Position numbers and translations under genes: made by a program
Shown here: one piece after another, positions 15,054 to 23,231 of the stretch
How the letters are laid out: every line of letters begins with the position of its first letter
Position numbering within the stretch: the stretch's first letter is position 1
From: Nocardiopsis alkaliphila YIM 80379
GTDB taxonomy: Bacteria > Actinomycetota > Actinomycetes > Streptosporangiales > Streptosporangiaceae
Assembly (NCBI RefSeq): GCF_000341005.1
Contig: NZ_ANBD01000022.1
Span: 21 to 37,698, forward strand
DNA length: 37,678 nt
Direction of reading: 5' to 3'
The notes under the pieces: generated by a model
What the model was told of the DNA's origin: nothing
What the model saw: the letters and a program-made list of their open reading frames with translations, nothing else
Databases searched by the model: none

Positions 15054-15753
15054 TCCCTCCCTCTGGCGACCGGCCACGGCCCTGTGCGCCCAGATCGCCC
15101 TGCTGGCCCTACTCGGTGTGATGGTCGGGCTGAGCCCGTGGGGATGGGTGGCCGCCACCGTCTACGCGCCGGCGGTCACGGCACTGCTCCTGGTCGCCAT
15201 CCGACACCATGGGCGCCGCACCCTGGGACCGGCCGACCTCGTGACCCTGGCTCGCGTCGCCCTCATCGGCACGGCCACCGCCCTGGTGGCCGACGGCGCG
15301 CACACCGCGACACTGGTGGCCGTGGTCGCTCCCGCCCTCGTCCTGGACTGGGTCGACGGCCTGGTGGCACGAGGAACCCGCACCTGTTCCGACTTCGGTG
15401 CCCGCTTCGACATGGAAGCGGACGCCTTCCTCATCCTGGTGCTCAGCGTGCAAGTGGCCCTGCGACTAGGGCCCTGGGTGTTGGTGATCGGGGTGATGCG
15501 TTACCTGTTCGCGCTCGCCTCCTGGCTCGCCCCATGGCTAGACCGCCCCCTACCACCGAGCACGGCGCGCAAGACGGTGGCCGCGGCACAAGGGGTCGTC
15601 CTGCTGGTGGCGGCCTCCGAGCTACTACCCGAAACGGTGACCACGGCAACGGTCACGGGAGCGTTGGCCGCCCTAGTGTGGTCCTTCGGACGTGATGTGG
15701 TGGGGTTGTGGCGAACACGGCCGGCACCCACCGGCGTCACCGAAAGGAGTTGA
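15046..15753 (+). CDS. CDP-alcohol phosphatidyltransferase family membrane enzyme
   Basis: The 235-residue integral membrane protein carries the complete CDP-alcohol phosphotransferase motif: Asp101, Asp104-Gly, Ala108-Arg109, Gly118, Asp122 and Asp126 (DWVDGLVARG then GARFDMEAD). It should join a CDP-activated alcohol or lipid to a hydroxylated acceptor, releasing CMP. About six hydrophobic helices surround the motif. The GTG start overlaps the end of the cyclohydrolase gene by 8 bp, so the two are translationally linked. In this pathway context it could attach a lipid or polyol phosphate to the GTP-derived product; that is inference. Confidence 0.85.
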   Translation: MTDPSLWRPATALCAQIALLALLGVMVGLSPWGWVAATVYAPAVTALLLVAIRHHGRRTLGPADLVTLARVALIGTATALVADGAHTATLVAVVAPALVLDWVDGLVARGTRTCSDFGARFDMEADAFLILVLSVQVALRLGPWVLVIGVMRYLFALASWLAPWLDRPLPPSTARKTVAAAQGVVLLVAASELLPETVTTATVTGALAALVWSFGRDVVGLWRTRPAPTGVTERS

Positions 15754-15756
15754 GGT

Positions 15757-16737
15757 ATGGGAAGGACCGCGCGTGCCTTCTGGGTGCGCTCACCCGGAGC
15801 GGGAGAGATCCGACGAATGGATCTGCCCGACCCCGGCCCCGACGAGGTCCTGGTACGCAGCCTCCACTCGGGTATCAGCCGCGGCACCGAGACACTGGTC
15901 TTCGGTGGCGGAGTCCCACCCAACCAGTACGGGGTGATGCGAGCCCCCTTCCAAGAGGGCGACTTTCCCGGCCCCCTCAAGTACGGCTACCTCAACGTCG
16001 GCGTGGTGGAGGAAGGGCCGCAGTCCCTGGTGGGCCGGACGGTGTTCACCCTCTACCCGCACCAGACCCACTTCGTGGTGCCCGCCTCGGCCGTGGCGGT
16101 GGTGCCCGAAGGCGTACCGGCGAGCCGGGCGATCCTGGCCGGCACGGTGGAGACCGCCGTGAACGCGCTGTGGGACGCCGCCCCCCTGATCGGTGACCGG
16201 GTGACGGTGGTCGGCGCCGGCATGGTGGGATGCACCGTGGCACGCCTGGTCTCCCAGGTGCCGGGAGCCCGGGTGCAGCTGGTCGACGTGGACCCCGATC
16301 GCGCCGAGGTCGCCGCGAGACTAGGGGTGGACTTCACCCTTCCCCAGGACGCCGCGGACGACCGGGACCTGGTCTTCCACACCAGCGCCAGTGAGGCGGG
16401 TCTGGTCCGCTCCCTGGAACTGTTGCATCCCGAAGGCGAGGTGGTGGAACTGAGCTGGTACGGGGACCGTCAGGTGATCCTGCCCCTGGGCGAAGACTTC
16501 CACTCCCACCGTTTGGCGGTACGGGCCAGCCAGGTCGGCATGATCTCCCCCGCCCGTAGATCGCGCTATGACCATTCCGAACGTCTGGCGCTGGCGTTGC
16601 GCCTGCTCACCGATTCCACCTTCGATGCCCTGCTGAGCGGGCAGAGTCACTTCGAGGAGTTGCCCGAGGTACTTCCGGCCCTGGCCGCCGGGCGCCTGAA
16701 CGCTCTGTGCCATCGCATCGACTACGACCCCACCTGA
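15757..16737 (+). CDS. MDR-family dehydrogenase (BchC/threonine-dehydrogenase-like)
   Basis: The 326-residue medium-chain dehydrogenase begins with [29 protein letters not shown]. The SGISRGTE segment replaces the usual catalytic-zinc Cys region and resembles the BchC-like subgroup. [31 protein letters not shown] is the NAD(P)-binding start (GxGxxG), and [11 protein letters not shown] is the beta2 acidic end. It probably oxidises an alcohol side chain or reduces a keto group. GAAAGGAG lies just upstream of the ATG, three bases after the previous stop, in the same operon. Confidence 0.85.
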   Translation: MGRTARAFWVRSPGAGEIRRMDLPDPGPDEVLVRSLHSGISRGTETLVFGGGVPPNQYGVMRAPFQEGDFPGPLKYGYLNVGVVEEGPQSLVGRTVFTLYPHQTHFVVPASAVAVVPEGVPASRAILAGTVETAVNALWDAAPLIGDRVTVVGAGMVGCTVARLVSQVPGARVQLVDVDPDRAEVAARLGVDFTLPQDAADDRDLVFHTSASEAGLVRSLELLHPEGEVVELSWYGDRQVILPLGEDFHSHRLAVRASQVGMISPARRSRYDHSERLALALRLLTDSTFDALLSGQSHFEELPEVLPALAAGRLNALCHRIDYDPT

Positions 16738-16843
16738 GCAGGTACCCAGCGGGTCAGGGCCGGTGCGAAGCCGACCCGCCCCCGGCTCCGCCCGCCCGAG
16801 ACCCCTGGCCCTCTCCGCCCAGCCCGACCCGAGGAGGACTCGT

Positions 16844-17242
16844 TTGTTCAGCGTCACCGTCCGTGATCATCTGATGGTCGCGCACAGCTTCAAAGGCGAG
16901 GTGTTCGGACCCGCCCAGGCCCTGCACGGGGCGACGTTCATCGTGGACGTGACCCTGCGGCGTCCCGAGCTGGACCCCGACAACCTCGTGGTCGACATCG
17001 GCGCGGCCACCCGAGAACTGGGTGAGGTGGTAGGTGGACTGAACTACCGCAACCTGGACGAGGTCCCCGAGTTCGCCGGGATCAACACCTCCACCGAGTT
17101 CTTGGCCAAGGTGGTCGCCGACCGGTTGGCCGAGCGGATCGTCCAGGGGGCGTTGGGCGAACACGCCGACGGGTTGACCTCCATGACCGTGACCCTGCAC
17201 GAATCGCACGTGGCCTGGGCCTGTTACGAACGCGAACTGTGA
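16844..17242 (+). CDS. 6-pyruvoyltetrahydropterin synthase homologue without the canonical active site
   Basis: The 132-residue T-fold protein belongs to the PTPS/QueD family but is altered at the catalytic centre. The family's zinc His in VAHSF is kept (His14). The HGH pair is HGA here (His28, Ala30), so one zinc ligand is gone, and the Cys expected a few residues before HGH is absent (GPAQALHGA). The TS-E block survives as [16 protein letters not shown] recall that the structurally solved S. coelicolor homologue SCO6650 likewise lacks zinc and the catalytic triad yet keeps a pterin-type pocket. The TTG at 16844 is chosen for the GAGGAGGA at 16831-16838. The stop overlaps the glycosyltransferase start (GTGA). 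Confidence 0.85.
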   Translation: MFSVTVRDHLMVAHSFKGEVFGPAQALHGATFIVDVTLRRPELDPDNLVVDIGAATRELGEVVGGLNYRNLDEVPEFAGINTSTEFLAKVVADRLAERIVQGALGEHADGLTSMTVTLHESHVAWACYEREL

Positions 17243-18255
17243 CCATCCCCTTCGTGGTGCCCGCGACCGACATGCCCAGCGGGGGCACCCTGTACGACCT
17301 GCGGATCACCCATGCCGGGAGTGGGTTGTTGAGGACGGTCCCGGTCGCGGGCGCCTGGCCACGTCCGGGCCCGCAAGGACGCGCCGCCCTCTCCCGGGTC
17401 CTGGAGAGGGCACCCGACGGCGGCCGGGTCCTGTTGGACGGGCTGGTGGCCTGCGGGGTGCCCGAGGTGATCCTCCCCCAGGCCCGCCGGTTGCGTCTGG
17501 TGGTACTGGTGCACCTGCCCTTGTCCCAGGAGACGGGACTGGACCCCGAGCGGGCCCAGAACCTGGACATCCGGGAACGCGCGGTACTGCGCTCCTGCGC
17601 GACGGTGGTGGCCACCGGAGAGTGGGCGGCGCGGTGGATCCGCGAACACCATGGTCTGGACCGTGTGGCGGTGGTGCCACCGGGGGTGGACCCGGCCCCA
17701 CCCGCGCGCGGCAGCGGCTTCGAGGACACGGCCGGAGCCGTTCCCCGGTTGCTCTGTGTGGCGTCGTTGACCCCGCGCAAGGGCCACGACGTGCTGTTCG
17801 AGGCGCTGAGCGACCTGGACGATCTGGTGTGGGAGTGCGTCTGCGTCGGCCCTGGGACCCCGCTCCCCGGCGCCGGGGAGCGGGTGCGCTTCACCGGGCC
17901 CTTGCGTGGCCCGGAACTGGAGGCGGCCTACGACTCCGCGGATCTGTTGGTGTTGCCCTCACGGGCGGAGACCTACGGCATGGTCGTCACCGAGGCGCTG
18001 GCCCGGGGTGTGCCGGTGGTGGCCGGCGAGGTGGGCGGGGTGCCGGAGGCCTTGGGACGGGCCTCGGACGCGAGCGTGCCGGGGCTGTTGGTGCCTCCGG
18101 GACGGCCCCGGGCGTTGGCTGACGCGCTGCGCTCCTGGCTCACCGAACCACGGGTACGGGAGCGACTGCGGGCCTCGGCCCGATCCCGGCGCGGTGACCT
18201 GGCGGGCTGGGACGAAGCGGCCCGGGCGATGGACCGGGTCCTTGATCTGGTGTGA
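17239..18255 (+). CDS. GT4-type glycosyltransferase
   Basis: The 338-residue GT-B fold protein has the C-terminal donor half typical of GT4: [17 protein letters not shown], then [30 protein letters not shown] containing the E-x7-E motif. It transfers a sugar from a nucleotide-sugar donor with retention. The N-terminal half has the acceptor-side features [15 protein letters not shown] and [15 protein letters not shown]. Its start overlaps the PTPS homologue stop by four bases, so sugar transfer is probably tied to this pathway. Confidence 0.88.
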   Translation: MTIPFVVPATDMPSGGTLYDLRITHAGSGLLRTVPVAGAWPRPGPQGRAALSRVLERAPDGGRVLLDGLVACGVPEVILPQARRLRLVVLVHLPLSQETGLDPERAQNLDIRERAVLRSCATVVATGEWAARWIREHHGLDRVAVVPPGVDPAPPARGSGFEDTAGAVPRLLCVASLTPRKGHDVLFEALSDLDDLVWECVCVGPGTPLPGAGERVRFTGPLRGPELEAAYDSADLLVLPSRAETYGMVVTEALARGVPVVAGEVGGVPEALGRASDASVPGLLVPPGRPRALADALRSWLTEPRVRERLRASARSRRGDLAGWDEAARAMDRVLDLV

Positions 18256-18585
18256 CCGAACCATCCGTTGGTCGCACTCGGCCACGTCCGGCCACGCGCG
18301 AAGGACCGGCCCACCCACGCGTTCGAGCGTGAGCACGCACCAAGAGGTTCGATCCTCCACAGGCCATGGCGAGGCTGTTCGGGCCCCTCCTTCGGCCGCG
18401 TTCCCCGCCCACCTGAGCTGGGAGTCCACCTCCGGCAGGGTCCACGGGCGCTCCCTCGGAGTGCGCCTGATGCACGCAAAGCCCGAATCCGTAAGGCTTT
18501 CGCCCTTGCGCCGGCACCTGCGTCGGCAGCAGACTCCGGTTACCGATCCGTTGCCGGCAAAGCCCCCCGAAGCCGAGAGGCCCTC
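18256..18585 (+). other. Intergenic gap before the PF04672 methyltransferase
   Basis: These 330 bases hold no convincing gene. GAGAGG at 18574-18580 is the ribosome site for the next gene. The gap breaks the tightly overlapping operon and may contain a promoter, but I cannot place one. Confidence 0.4.
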
Positions 18586-19389
18586 ATGGCGCAACAACCC
18601 ATCGACACCACCACCGCGCACACCGCACGAGTCTGGAACCACTGGCTCGGCGGCAAGGACAACTATCCCGTCGACCGAGAAATCGGTGACAAGATCAAGG
18701 ACCTCTTTCCCCAGGTGGCCGAGGTGGCCATCGGTGACCGACTCTTCCTACGCCGTTCGGTCACCTACGCGATCCGGGAAGAAGGCATCGACCAGTTCCT
18801 CGACATCGGCACCGGACTGCCCACCGCCGACAACACCCACGAGGTCGCCCAGAGCCTCGCCCCCAAGGCACGCGTGGTCTACGTGGACAACGATCCTCTG
18901 GTACTGGCGCACGCCCGTGCGCTCCTGGTGGGCGACGCACCCGAAAGCACCCGTTTCGTCGGCGAGGACCTGCGCGAGATCGACAAGGTGGTGGAAGCCG
19001 CCCGACGAACACTGGACTTCGACAGGCCCATCCTGCTGACCCTGATGGGCACCATGGGACACTTCCCCCACCAAGAGGCCTTGCGTTTGGTCCGTGCCTA
19101 CGTGGACGCCCTGCCCACCGGCAGTCTCTTGGCCGTGTGCGACGGCGCCTTTCCCGAAGGCGGCGAAGCCGCACCCGACCCCAACGCACTGGAGGGCATG
19201 CGGCTGTGGCAGGAACACGTGGCCCAGCCCTACATCATGCGCACCGTCCCCGAGTTCGCCTCGTACTTCGAAGGTCTGGAGCAGGTGGAACCCGGGGTGG
19301 TGTCGGTGCTCCGCTGGCGTCCCGACCCCACCGAGGTGGGCACGATCCGCGACCTGCCCCAATACGCGGGCATGGCCAAGAAGGTCTGA
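18586..19389 (+). CDS. SAM-dependent methyltransferase, DUF574/PF04672 family
   Basis: The 267-residue protein has the family opening RVWNHWLGGKDNYPVDR, followed by LDIGTGLPTADNTHEVAQ (SAM site), VVYVDNDPLVLAHARALL and ILLTLMGTMGHFP. These proteins are very numerous in actinomycetes, and their substrates are largely unknown. The ATG at 18586 is where family homology begins; in-frame sequence upstream is not protein-like. It lies inside the GTP-derived pathway locus but is flanked by gaps of 330 and 267 bp, so it may be an independent insertion. Confidence 0.88.
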   Translation: MAQQPIDTTTAHTARVWNHWLGGKDNYPVDREIGDKIKDLFPQVAEVAIGDRLFLRRSVTYAIREEGIDQFLDIGTGLPTADNTHEVAQSLAPKARVVYVDNDPLVLAHARALLVGDAPESTRFVGEDLREIDKVVEAARRTLDFDRPILLTLMGTMGHFPHQEALRLVRAYVDALPTGSLLAVCDGAFPEGGEAAPDPNALEGMRLWQEHVAQPYIMRTVPEFASYFEGLEQVEPGVVSVLRWRPDPTEVGTIRDLPQYAGMAKKV

Positions 19390-19407
19390 ACCGTCCACAC
19401 CGACCCA

Positions 19408-19438
19408 CGGCCCGGCCCTTGCATCGAGGACCGGGCCG
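19408..19438 (+). terminator. Hairpin after the PF04672 methyltransferase
   Basis: CGGCCCGG (19408-19415) pairs with CCGGGCCG (19431-19438). An inner CCT/AGG extension across one mismatch leaves a loop of about seven bases. It lies 19 bp past the stop codon and has no long T tract. Confidence 0.55.
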
Positions 19439-19656
19439 CCCTCAGGGGCCGTTTCTCCCCGAACCCGTCGCGAGCACCCCACGTCCGGCGTCGAACCGGG
19501 TAGGTACTTCGACACGGCCACGATGCGCGCCCGGCATGGCGAGCGATCACCTACCCGATGCGAGCATCACGTCCACCCGACCCGACCACGACTGGCAGAG
19601 TGGGAGGAAGAGGTACGCCTGGACCGGTGACCTGACTCCCTCTTGGAGGAGTTCCG

Positions 19657-20496
19657 TTGAGCTCAACGTCCGACCCCGCTTCCCCGGCCTTCACCCCCCA
19701 ATGGTTGGCAATGCGTGAGAAGGCCGACGCCGATGCCCGAGCCACCGCTTTGCTGGACCCCCTGCGGGTCCACCTGAGCGCACGGGGCGCCGGAGCAGGC
19801 GGGCGCCCCATCCGCGTCGCCGACCTGGGGTGCGGTTCCGGTTCCCAGGGCCGATGGCTGGCGCCGCGTCTGTCCGGAGCCCAGTCCTGGACGCTCTACG
19901 ACCTGGACCCCTGCCTATTGGACTTGGCCGGGGCGCGCATGCCGCGCACCTCCGCCGACGGTTCCACGGTCAACGCTCGCATGTGCCGACAGGACCTGGG
20001 CGAGCTGACCATCGGGGACCTGGACGGAATCGACGTGGTGACCGGATCGGCGCTGCTGGACCTGCTGGACCGCCACAAGGTGGAATCCCTGGCTCGGGCC
20101 GTGGTCGGGGCCGACTGCGCGGCCCTGTTCACCCTGTCCGTGACGGGCCGGGTGGAACTGTTCCCCACTGATCCGGCCGATCCCGTCATCACCACGGCCT
20201 TCAACGACCATCAACGCCGCCGAGGGCTCCTGGGTCCGGACGCGGTCCCCGTCACCGTCGAGGTCTTCCAGACCCTGGGGTGGCGGGTGCTGACCTTCCC
20301 CAGCCCGTGGCGGCTGTGCCCCGAGCACTCCGCTTTGACCCGGGAGTGGTTGCGCGGCTGGGTCGAAGCCGCCACCGAACAGGACCCGGCCTCGGTTCCG
20401 CCCGATTACCCGGAGCGTCGCCTGAACCAGTGCGAAACAGGTGAACTGGGGGCGCACGTGGAACACACCGACCTGCTCGCCCTGCCCGCGAGCTGA
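19657..20496 (+). CDS. Class I SAM-dependent methyltransferase
   Basis: The 279-residue protein carries a clear SAM motif I (IRVADLGCGSGSQGRWLAP), an acidic motif II (WTLYDLDPCLLDLAG) and a motif IV-like DGIDVVTGSALLDLLDRH. The C-terminal region has no named domain I recognise; the acceptor is probably a small molecule. The TTG at 19657 follows GGAGGA at 19645-19650. It is 25 bp upstream of the flippase-like gene in the same orientation. Confidence 0.82.
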   Translation: MSSTSDPASPAFTPQWLAMREKADADARATALLDPLRVHLSARGAGAGGRPIRVADLGCGSGSQGRWLAPRLSGAQSWTLYDLDPCLLDLAGARMPRTSADGSTVNARMCRQDLGELTIGDLDGIDVVTGSALLDLLDRHKVESLARAVVGADCAALFTLSVTGRVELFPTDPADPVITTAFNDHQRRRGLLGPDAVPVTVEVFQTLGWRVLTFPSPWRLCPEHSALTREWLRGWVEAATEQDPASVPPDYPERRLNQCETGELGAHVEHTDLLALPAS

Positions 20497-20521
20497 CCGG
20501 CCAGGCGAGCATCATGTGCCC

Positions 20522-21583
20522 ATGAACGAACGCGAAGCCGCAGGGACGAGCGCGCCGGCTCCCGAATCCGAAGGAGCCTCGCGCGGACACCTCTTCGGGC
20601 CACGAGCCCGGTGGGCACGTCCATTCCTGGGCCTGTCGGTCCTGGTCGCGGTGGTGTGGTGGTACCCCTTGGAAGCCTTCACCGACGCGTTCGGGGTGGT
20701 GAACGCCTCCACCGTGTTCGCGGCCCTGGGGATCGGCCTGGCCACCACCTTGACGAGCGCCGCCCGTTGGCTCTTGGTGGCACGAGGAGTGGGACTACGG
20801 CTGCCCTGGGTGCGGGCGGTGGGCGACTACTACCGAGCGGTCTTCCTGAACGCCGTACTGCCCGTCGGAGTGCTCGGTGACGTGCACCGAGCGCTCAGCC
20901 ACGGACGTTACGCCGGGGACGTGCCCCGAGGCGTGCGCGCGGTGGTACTGGAACGCATGGTCGGCCAGGTGGTGTTGGCCGCGACCGGTGCGGCGTTGCT
21001 GTTCGCCCTGCCCACCGCCCTGTTGGGGCCGGGCCTGCTCACCATCGCCACGTCCCTGGGCGTGGTGGTCTTGGCGATGACGGTGATCGGTGTCGGCTGG
21101 ATGTTGGGGCGCAGGCGCGGTGCCCGCTGGTGGCGCGCGCTCTCCACGACCGTTCAGGACGCCCGGGCCGGGTTGTGCACCATGGCGACCGGGCCCGGAG
21201 TCCTGTTGTCGTCGGTGGCGGCCCTGGCCGGGCACGTGACGCTGTTCCTGGTGGCCGCGCGAGCGGCCGGGGTCACCGCGCCCACGCCGGCTCTGCTGCC
21301 TCTGGCCGTGCTGGCCCTGGTGGCGATGAGCGTGCCGGCCAACATCGGCGGGTGGGGTCCCCGGGAAGCGGTGACCGCGCTGGCCTTCGGGGCCGCCGGG
21401 CTGGGTTCGGTGGTCGGGGTGACCGTGTCCGTGGTCTACGGGTTGCTCGCCCTGGTGGCCGCCCTGCCCGGCGGGGTGGTACTGCTGTGGCGACTACTTG
21501 GGGTCCAAGGCCGCCAGGTATCCGGCGAAGGTCTTGGCCAGGTACGCCAGAAGGTCGCGTCCCTTGGTGGCCGTGGCACGTGA
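20522..21583 (+). CDS. Flippase-like integral membrane protein (LPG synthase TM / UPF0104 type)
   Basis: The 353-residue protein has about eight hydrophobic helices and the family features FAALGIGLATTLTSAARWLLVARG, NAVLPVGVLGDVHRALSHGR, VVLERMVGQVVLA and SVPANIGGWGPREAVTALAFG. Members flip or modify lipid-linked molecules; the soluble aminoacyl-transfer domain of MprF is missing, so a transport role is likely. The last 26 residues (GVQGRQVSGEGLGQVRQ onward) are encoded over the 3' end of the convergent creatininase gene, a 90-bp overlap. The ATG at 20522 has a weak ribosome site. Confidence 0.82.
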   Translation: MNEREAAGTSAPAPESEGASRGHLFGPRARWARPFLGLSVLVAVVWWYPLEAFTDAFGVVNASTVFAALGIGLATTLTSAARWLLVARGVGLRLPWVRAVGDYYRAVFLNAVLPVGVLGDVHRALSHGRYAGDVPRGVRAVVLERMVGQVVLAATGAALLFALPTALLGPGLLTIATSLGVVVLAMTVIGVGWMLGRRRGARWWRALSTTVQDARAGLCTMATGPGVLLSSVAALAGHVTLFLVAARAAGVTAPTPALLPLAVLALVAMSVPANIGGWGPREAVTALAFGAAGLGSVVGVTVSVVYGLLALVAALPGGVVLLWRLLGVQGRQVSGEGLGQVRQKVASLGGRGT

Positions 21584-22216
21584 GGGCAACCCCACCACCC
21601 CCGACCGGGTATAGCGGGACAGGCCGGTGGTGAGCATGTGATCGCGACGGTCGGCGAGGTGGTCGGCCTCCCCATGGCCGGTCCGGACCAAGTCCGGGCG
21701 GGCGTGCAGCAGGACGGAGGTCTCCAGTTCACCGGCGTGCATGTCCCGGTCGTTGGTGGTGCTCATCCCGGCGGCCTCGCGGGCGGCCTCCCAGTCGTGG
21801 GGACCGGGAAAGAGCGCCATGTCACCGCCGGAGGCCTGCACCAGGTTGGCCAAGACGTGGTTGCCGCCATGGCCGTTGACCACGACCAGCTTGGGTGTAC
21901 CGGCGGCGCGCAAGGAAGCGGCGACGTCGGCGACCATGGCGTGCAGGGTGGGTGCCGAGACACTGACCGTCCCGGGCCAGGCCGCGTGTTCGTGGGAACA
22001 GCCGAAGGCGAGTGGGGGTAGCAAACGCAGTCCGGGCTCGGAGTCGGCCAGGACCCGGGCCAACACGGAGGCGATGACGGTGTCCGTGGTCAGCGGCAGG
22101 TGCGGGCCGTGCTGTTCGAGGCTGCCCACGGGCAGCAGGGCCACCCGGGCGGCGCGTCGGCCCTCCTCCTCGCTGCTGGTCGCCGGGAGAGGATCGGAAA
22201 AGTCCATGGGGACCAT
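21494..22216 (-). CDS. Creatininase-family amidohydrolase (ArfB/MftE-like)
   Basis: The 240-residue metal-dependent amidohydrolase keeps the family ligand set: Glu34, His36 and Asp45 in GSLEQHGPHLPLTTDT, His116 in VVNGHGGNH, and Glu163 in HAGELETS. The family includes creatininase, MftE and the archaeal FAPy deformylase ArfB. The cyclohydrolase of this locus is predicted to leave the formyl group on, so a formamide hydrolase is an attractive role, though it is inferred. The ATG at 22216 has GAGGGG eight bases upstream; an in-frame GTG at 22225 is an alternative. It is convergent with the operon and overlaps the flippase-like gene by 90 bp. Confidence 0.87.
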   Translation of the reverse strand: MVPMDFSDPLPATSSEEEGRRAARVALLPVGSLEQHGPHLPLTTDTVIASVLARVLADSEPGLRLLPPLAFGCSHEHAAWPGTVSVSAPTLHAMVADVAASLRAAGTPKLVVVNGHGGNHVLANLVQASGGDMALFPGPHDWEAAREAAGMSTTNDRDMHAGELETSVLLHARPDLVRTGHGEADHLADRRDHMLTTGLSRYTRSGVVGLPSRATATKGRDLLAYLAKTFAGYLAALDPK

Positions 22217-22287
22217 TGTCCCCACCCCTCACAGGAGGGAACACGAACCCGGCCGCAGAGGGCGCGGTGCCGGCCCATAGACGGGCG

Positions 22288-22310
22288 GACCGACACCGCG
22301 AGAGAGTCGG
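22288..22310 (-). terminator. Candidate hairpin after snapalysin
   Basis: ACCGAC (22288-22293) and GTCGGT (22305-22310) form a perfect 6-bp inverted repeat with an 11-base loop, 10 bp beyond the snapalysin stop. It could equally be an operator for the creatininase gene, which starts downstream on the same strand. Confidence 0.4.
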
Positions 22311-22319
22311 TGGGCCTGG

Positions 22320-22886
22320 TCAGAGGCGGTCGACCAGGAGTCGGCCGTCGGTGACGCTCCGGCCGGCCAGGCCACTGCCGTAGTTGGCCTCCACCCGTGA
22401 GCGTTCAGAGGCGTTGGGGGCACGGTTGGTGCAGTTCACGCCGCCGGTGGAGCCCGACATCAGTGACGAGCAGGGGCCGGGCTTGGCGTCGGGCAGGCCC
22501 AGGCTGTGGCCGAGTTCGTGCGCGGCGATGCGGATGGCGTCGTAGCCTTCGGCGGTGCCCTGGCGGCCCATCCAGACGGTGACCTGCCCGCCGGGGCGTA
22601 CCGGGCCCAGGTGGGCGCGGGGCCAGCCGTCGTCGGTGATGACGCGGATCTCGGCGCGTCGGCCGGCGGGGGCCGGTTCCAAACGGACGTTGTCGACGCT
22701 GGAGTTCCACACGTTCACCGCCGCGGCGACCGCGGAGGTGTACTCGGCGGCCTGGCTGGAGTCGTAGTACAGGACGGTCTGGCTCATCCGCCGGGGTTGC
22801 TCAGCGGGGTCCGCGGTGGCCGGTACGACGCTGACCAGTGTCAGAGCCAACGCGCTCAGGAGGGGCAGAAGGATGCGTCTCAGCAT
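22320..22886 (-). CDS. Snapalysin-type secreted metalloprotease (M7)
   Basis: The 188-residue protein has a cleavable signal peptide (LLPLLSALALTLVSVVPATA, cut near ATA-DP). The snapalysin zinc motif HELGHSLGLPD supplies His123, Glu124, His127 and Asp133. A likely disulphide pair lies in PGPCSSLMSGSTGGVNC. The length matches the small Streptomyces neutral proteases (about 130-140 residue mature domain), which prefer aromatic residues at P1'. AGGGAGA precedes the ATG. A LysR-type activator often lies next to snapalysin genes, but none is seen here. Confidence 0.9.
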   Translation of the reverse strand: MLRRILLPLLSALALTLVSVVPATADPAEQPRRMSQTVLYYDSSQAAEYTSAVAAAVNVWNSSVDNVRLEPAPAGRRAEIRVITDDGWPRAHLGPVRPGGQVTVWMGRQGTAEGYDAIRIAAHELGHSLGLPDAKPGPCSSLMSGSTGGVNCTNRAPNASERSRVEANYGSGLAGRSVTDGRLLVDRL

Positions 22887-22999
22887 GGGGTCTCCCTGGG
22901 GGTGAGGGTGCTGATCATCTTTTCGTTACCCCATGGCTTCGACTTGATGCCGAATGTAGCGAGATATCACCATAGGATCCGGGACCTACTCGAACGAGC

Positions 23000-23231
23000 C
23001 CTGCCGCCCCCTGCGGGCGGCCGAAGACGCGGACGTCGCCCTGGTAACGGCACAGCAGGCCGATCAGCACGTCCTGCACGGTGGACTTACCGGCGCCCGA
23101 GGGCCCGAGGAACCCGAACGCCTCGCCGACCGGCACCGAGAACTCCATCCCCTCGACCCCCTCGACGGCCGCCTCCTTGGCTCCGCGATAACGCACGGTC
23201 AGGTCGGCGACCTGATGACGTCGCCGGTCAT
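23000..23231 (-). pseudogene. Truncated ABC transporter ATPase with frameshift
   Basis: An ATG at 23231 with GAAGGA upstream starts MTGDVI. The reading frame must then shift by one base (near 23212; AGGTC where AGGGTC would restore frame) to continue VADLTVRYRGAKEAAVEGVEG and the Walker A GFLGPSGAGKSTVQDVLIGLL. Homology stops after GDVRVFGRP; the ABC signature and Walker B are gone. It is a decayed remnant, not a working gene. Confidence 0.8.

Noticed and set aside
18340-18365. tRNA-like T-arm (GGTTCGATCC)
   Set aside because: The T-loop match is isolated. The 5-bp stem does not pair properly, and no anticodon arm or acceptor stem can be folded in the preceding 60 bases.
14412-22216. Riboflavin operon
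   Set aside because: There are no ribB, ribD, ribE or ribH genes and no fused DHBP synthase, and the GCH II has the atypical Met.
21494-22216. Mycofactocin MftE
   Set aside because: The fold family is right, but no MftA precursor, MftB or radical SAM MftC is present in the window.
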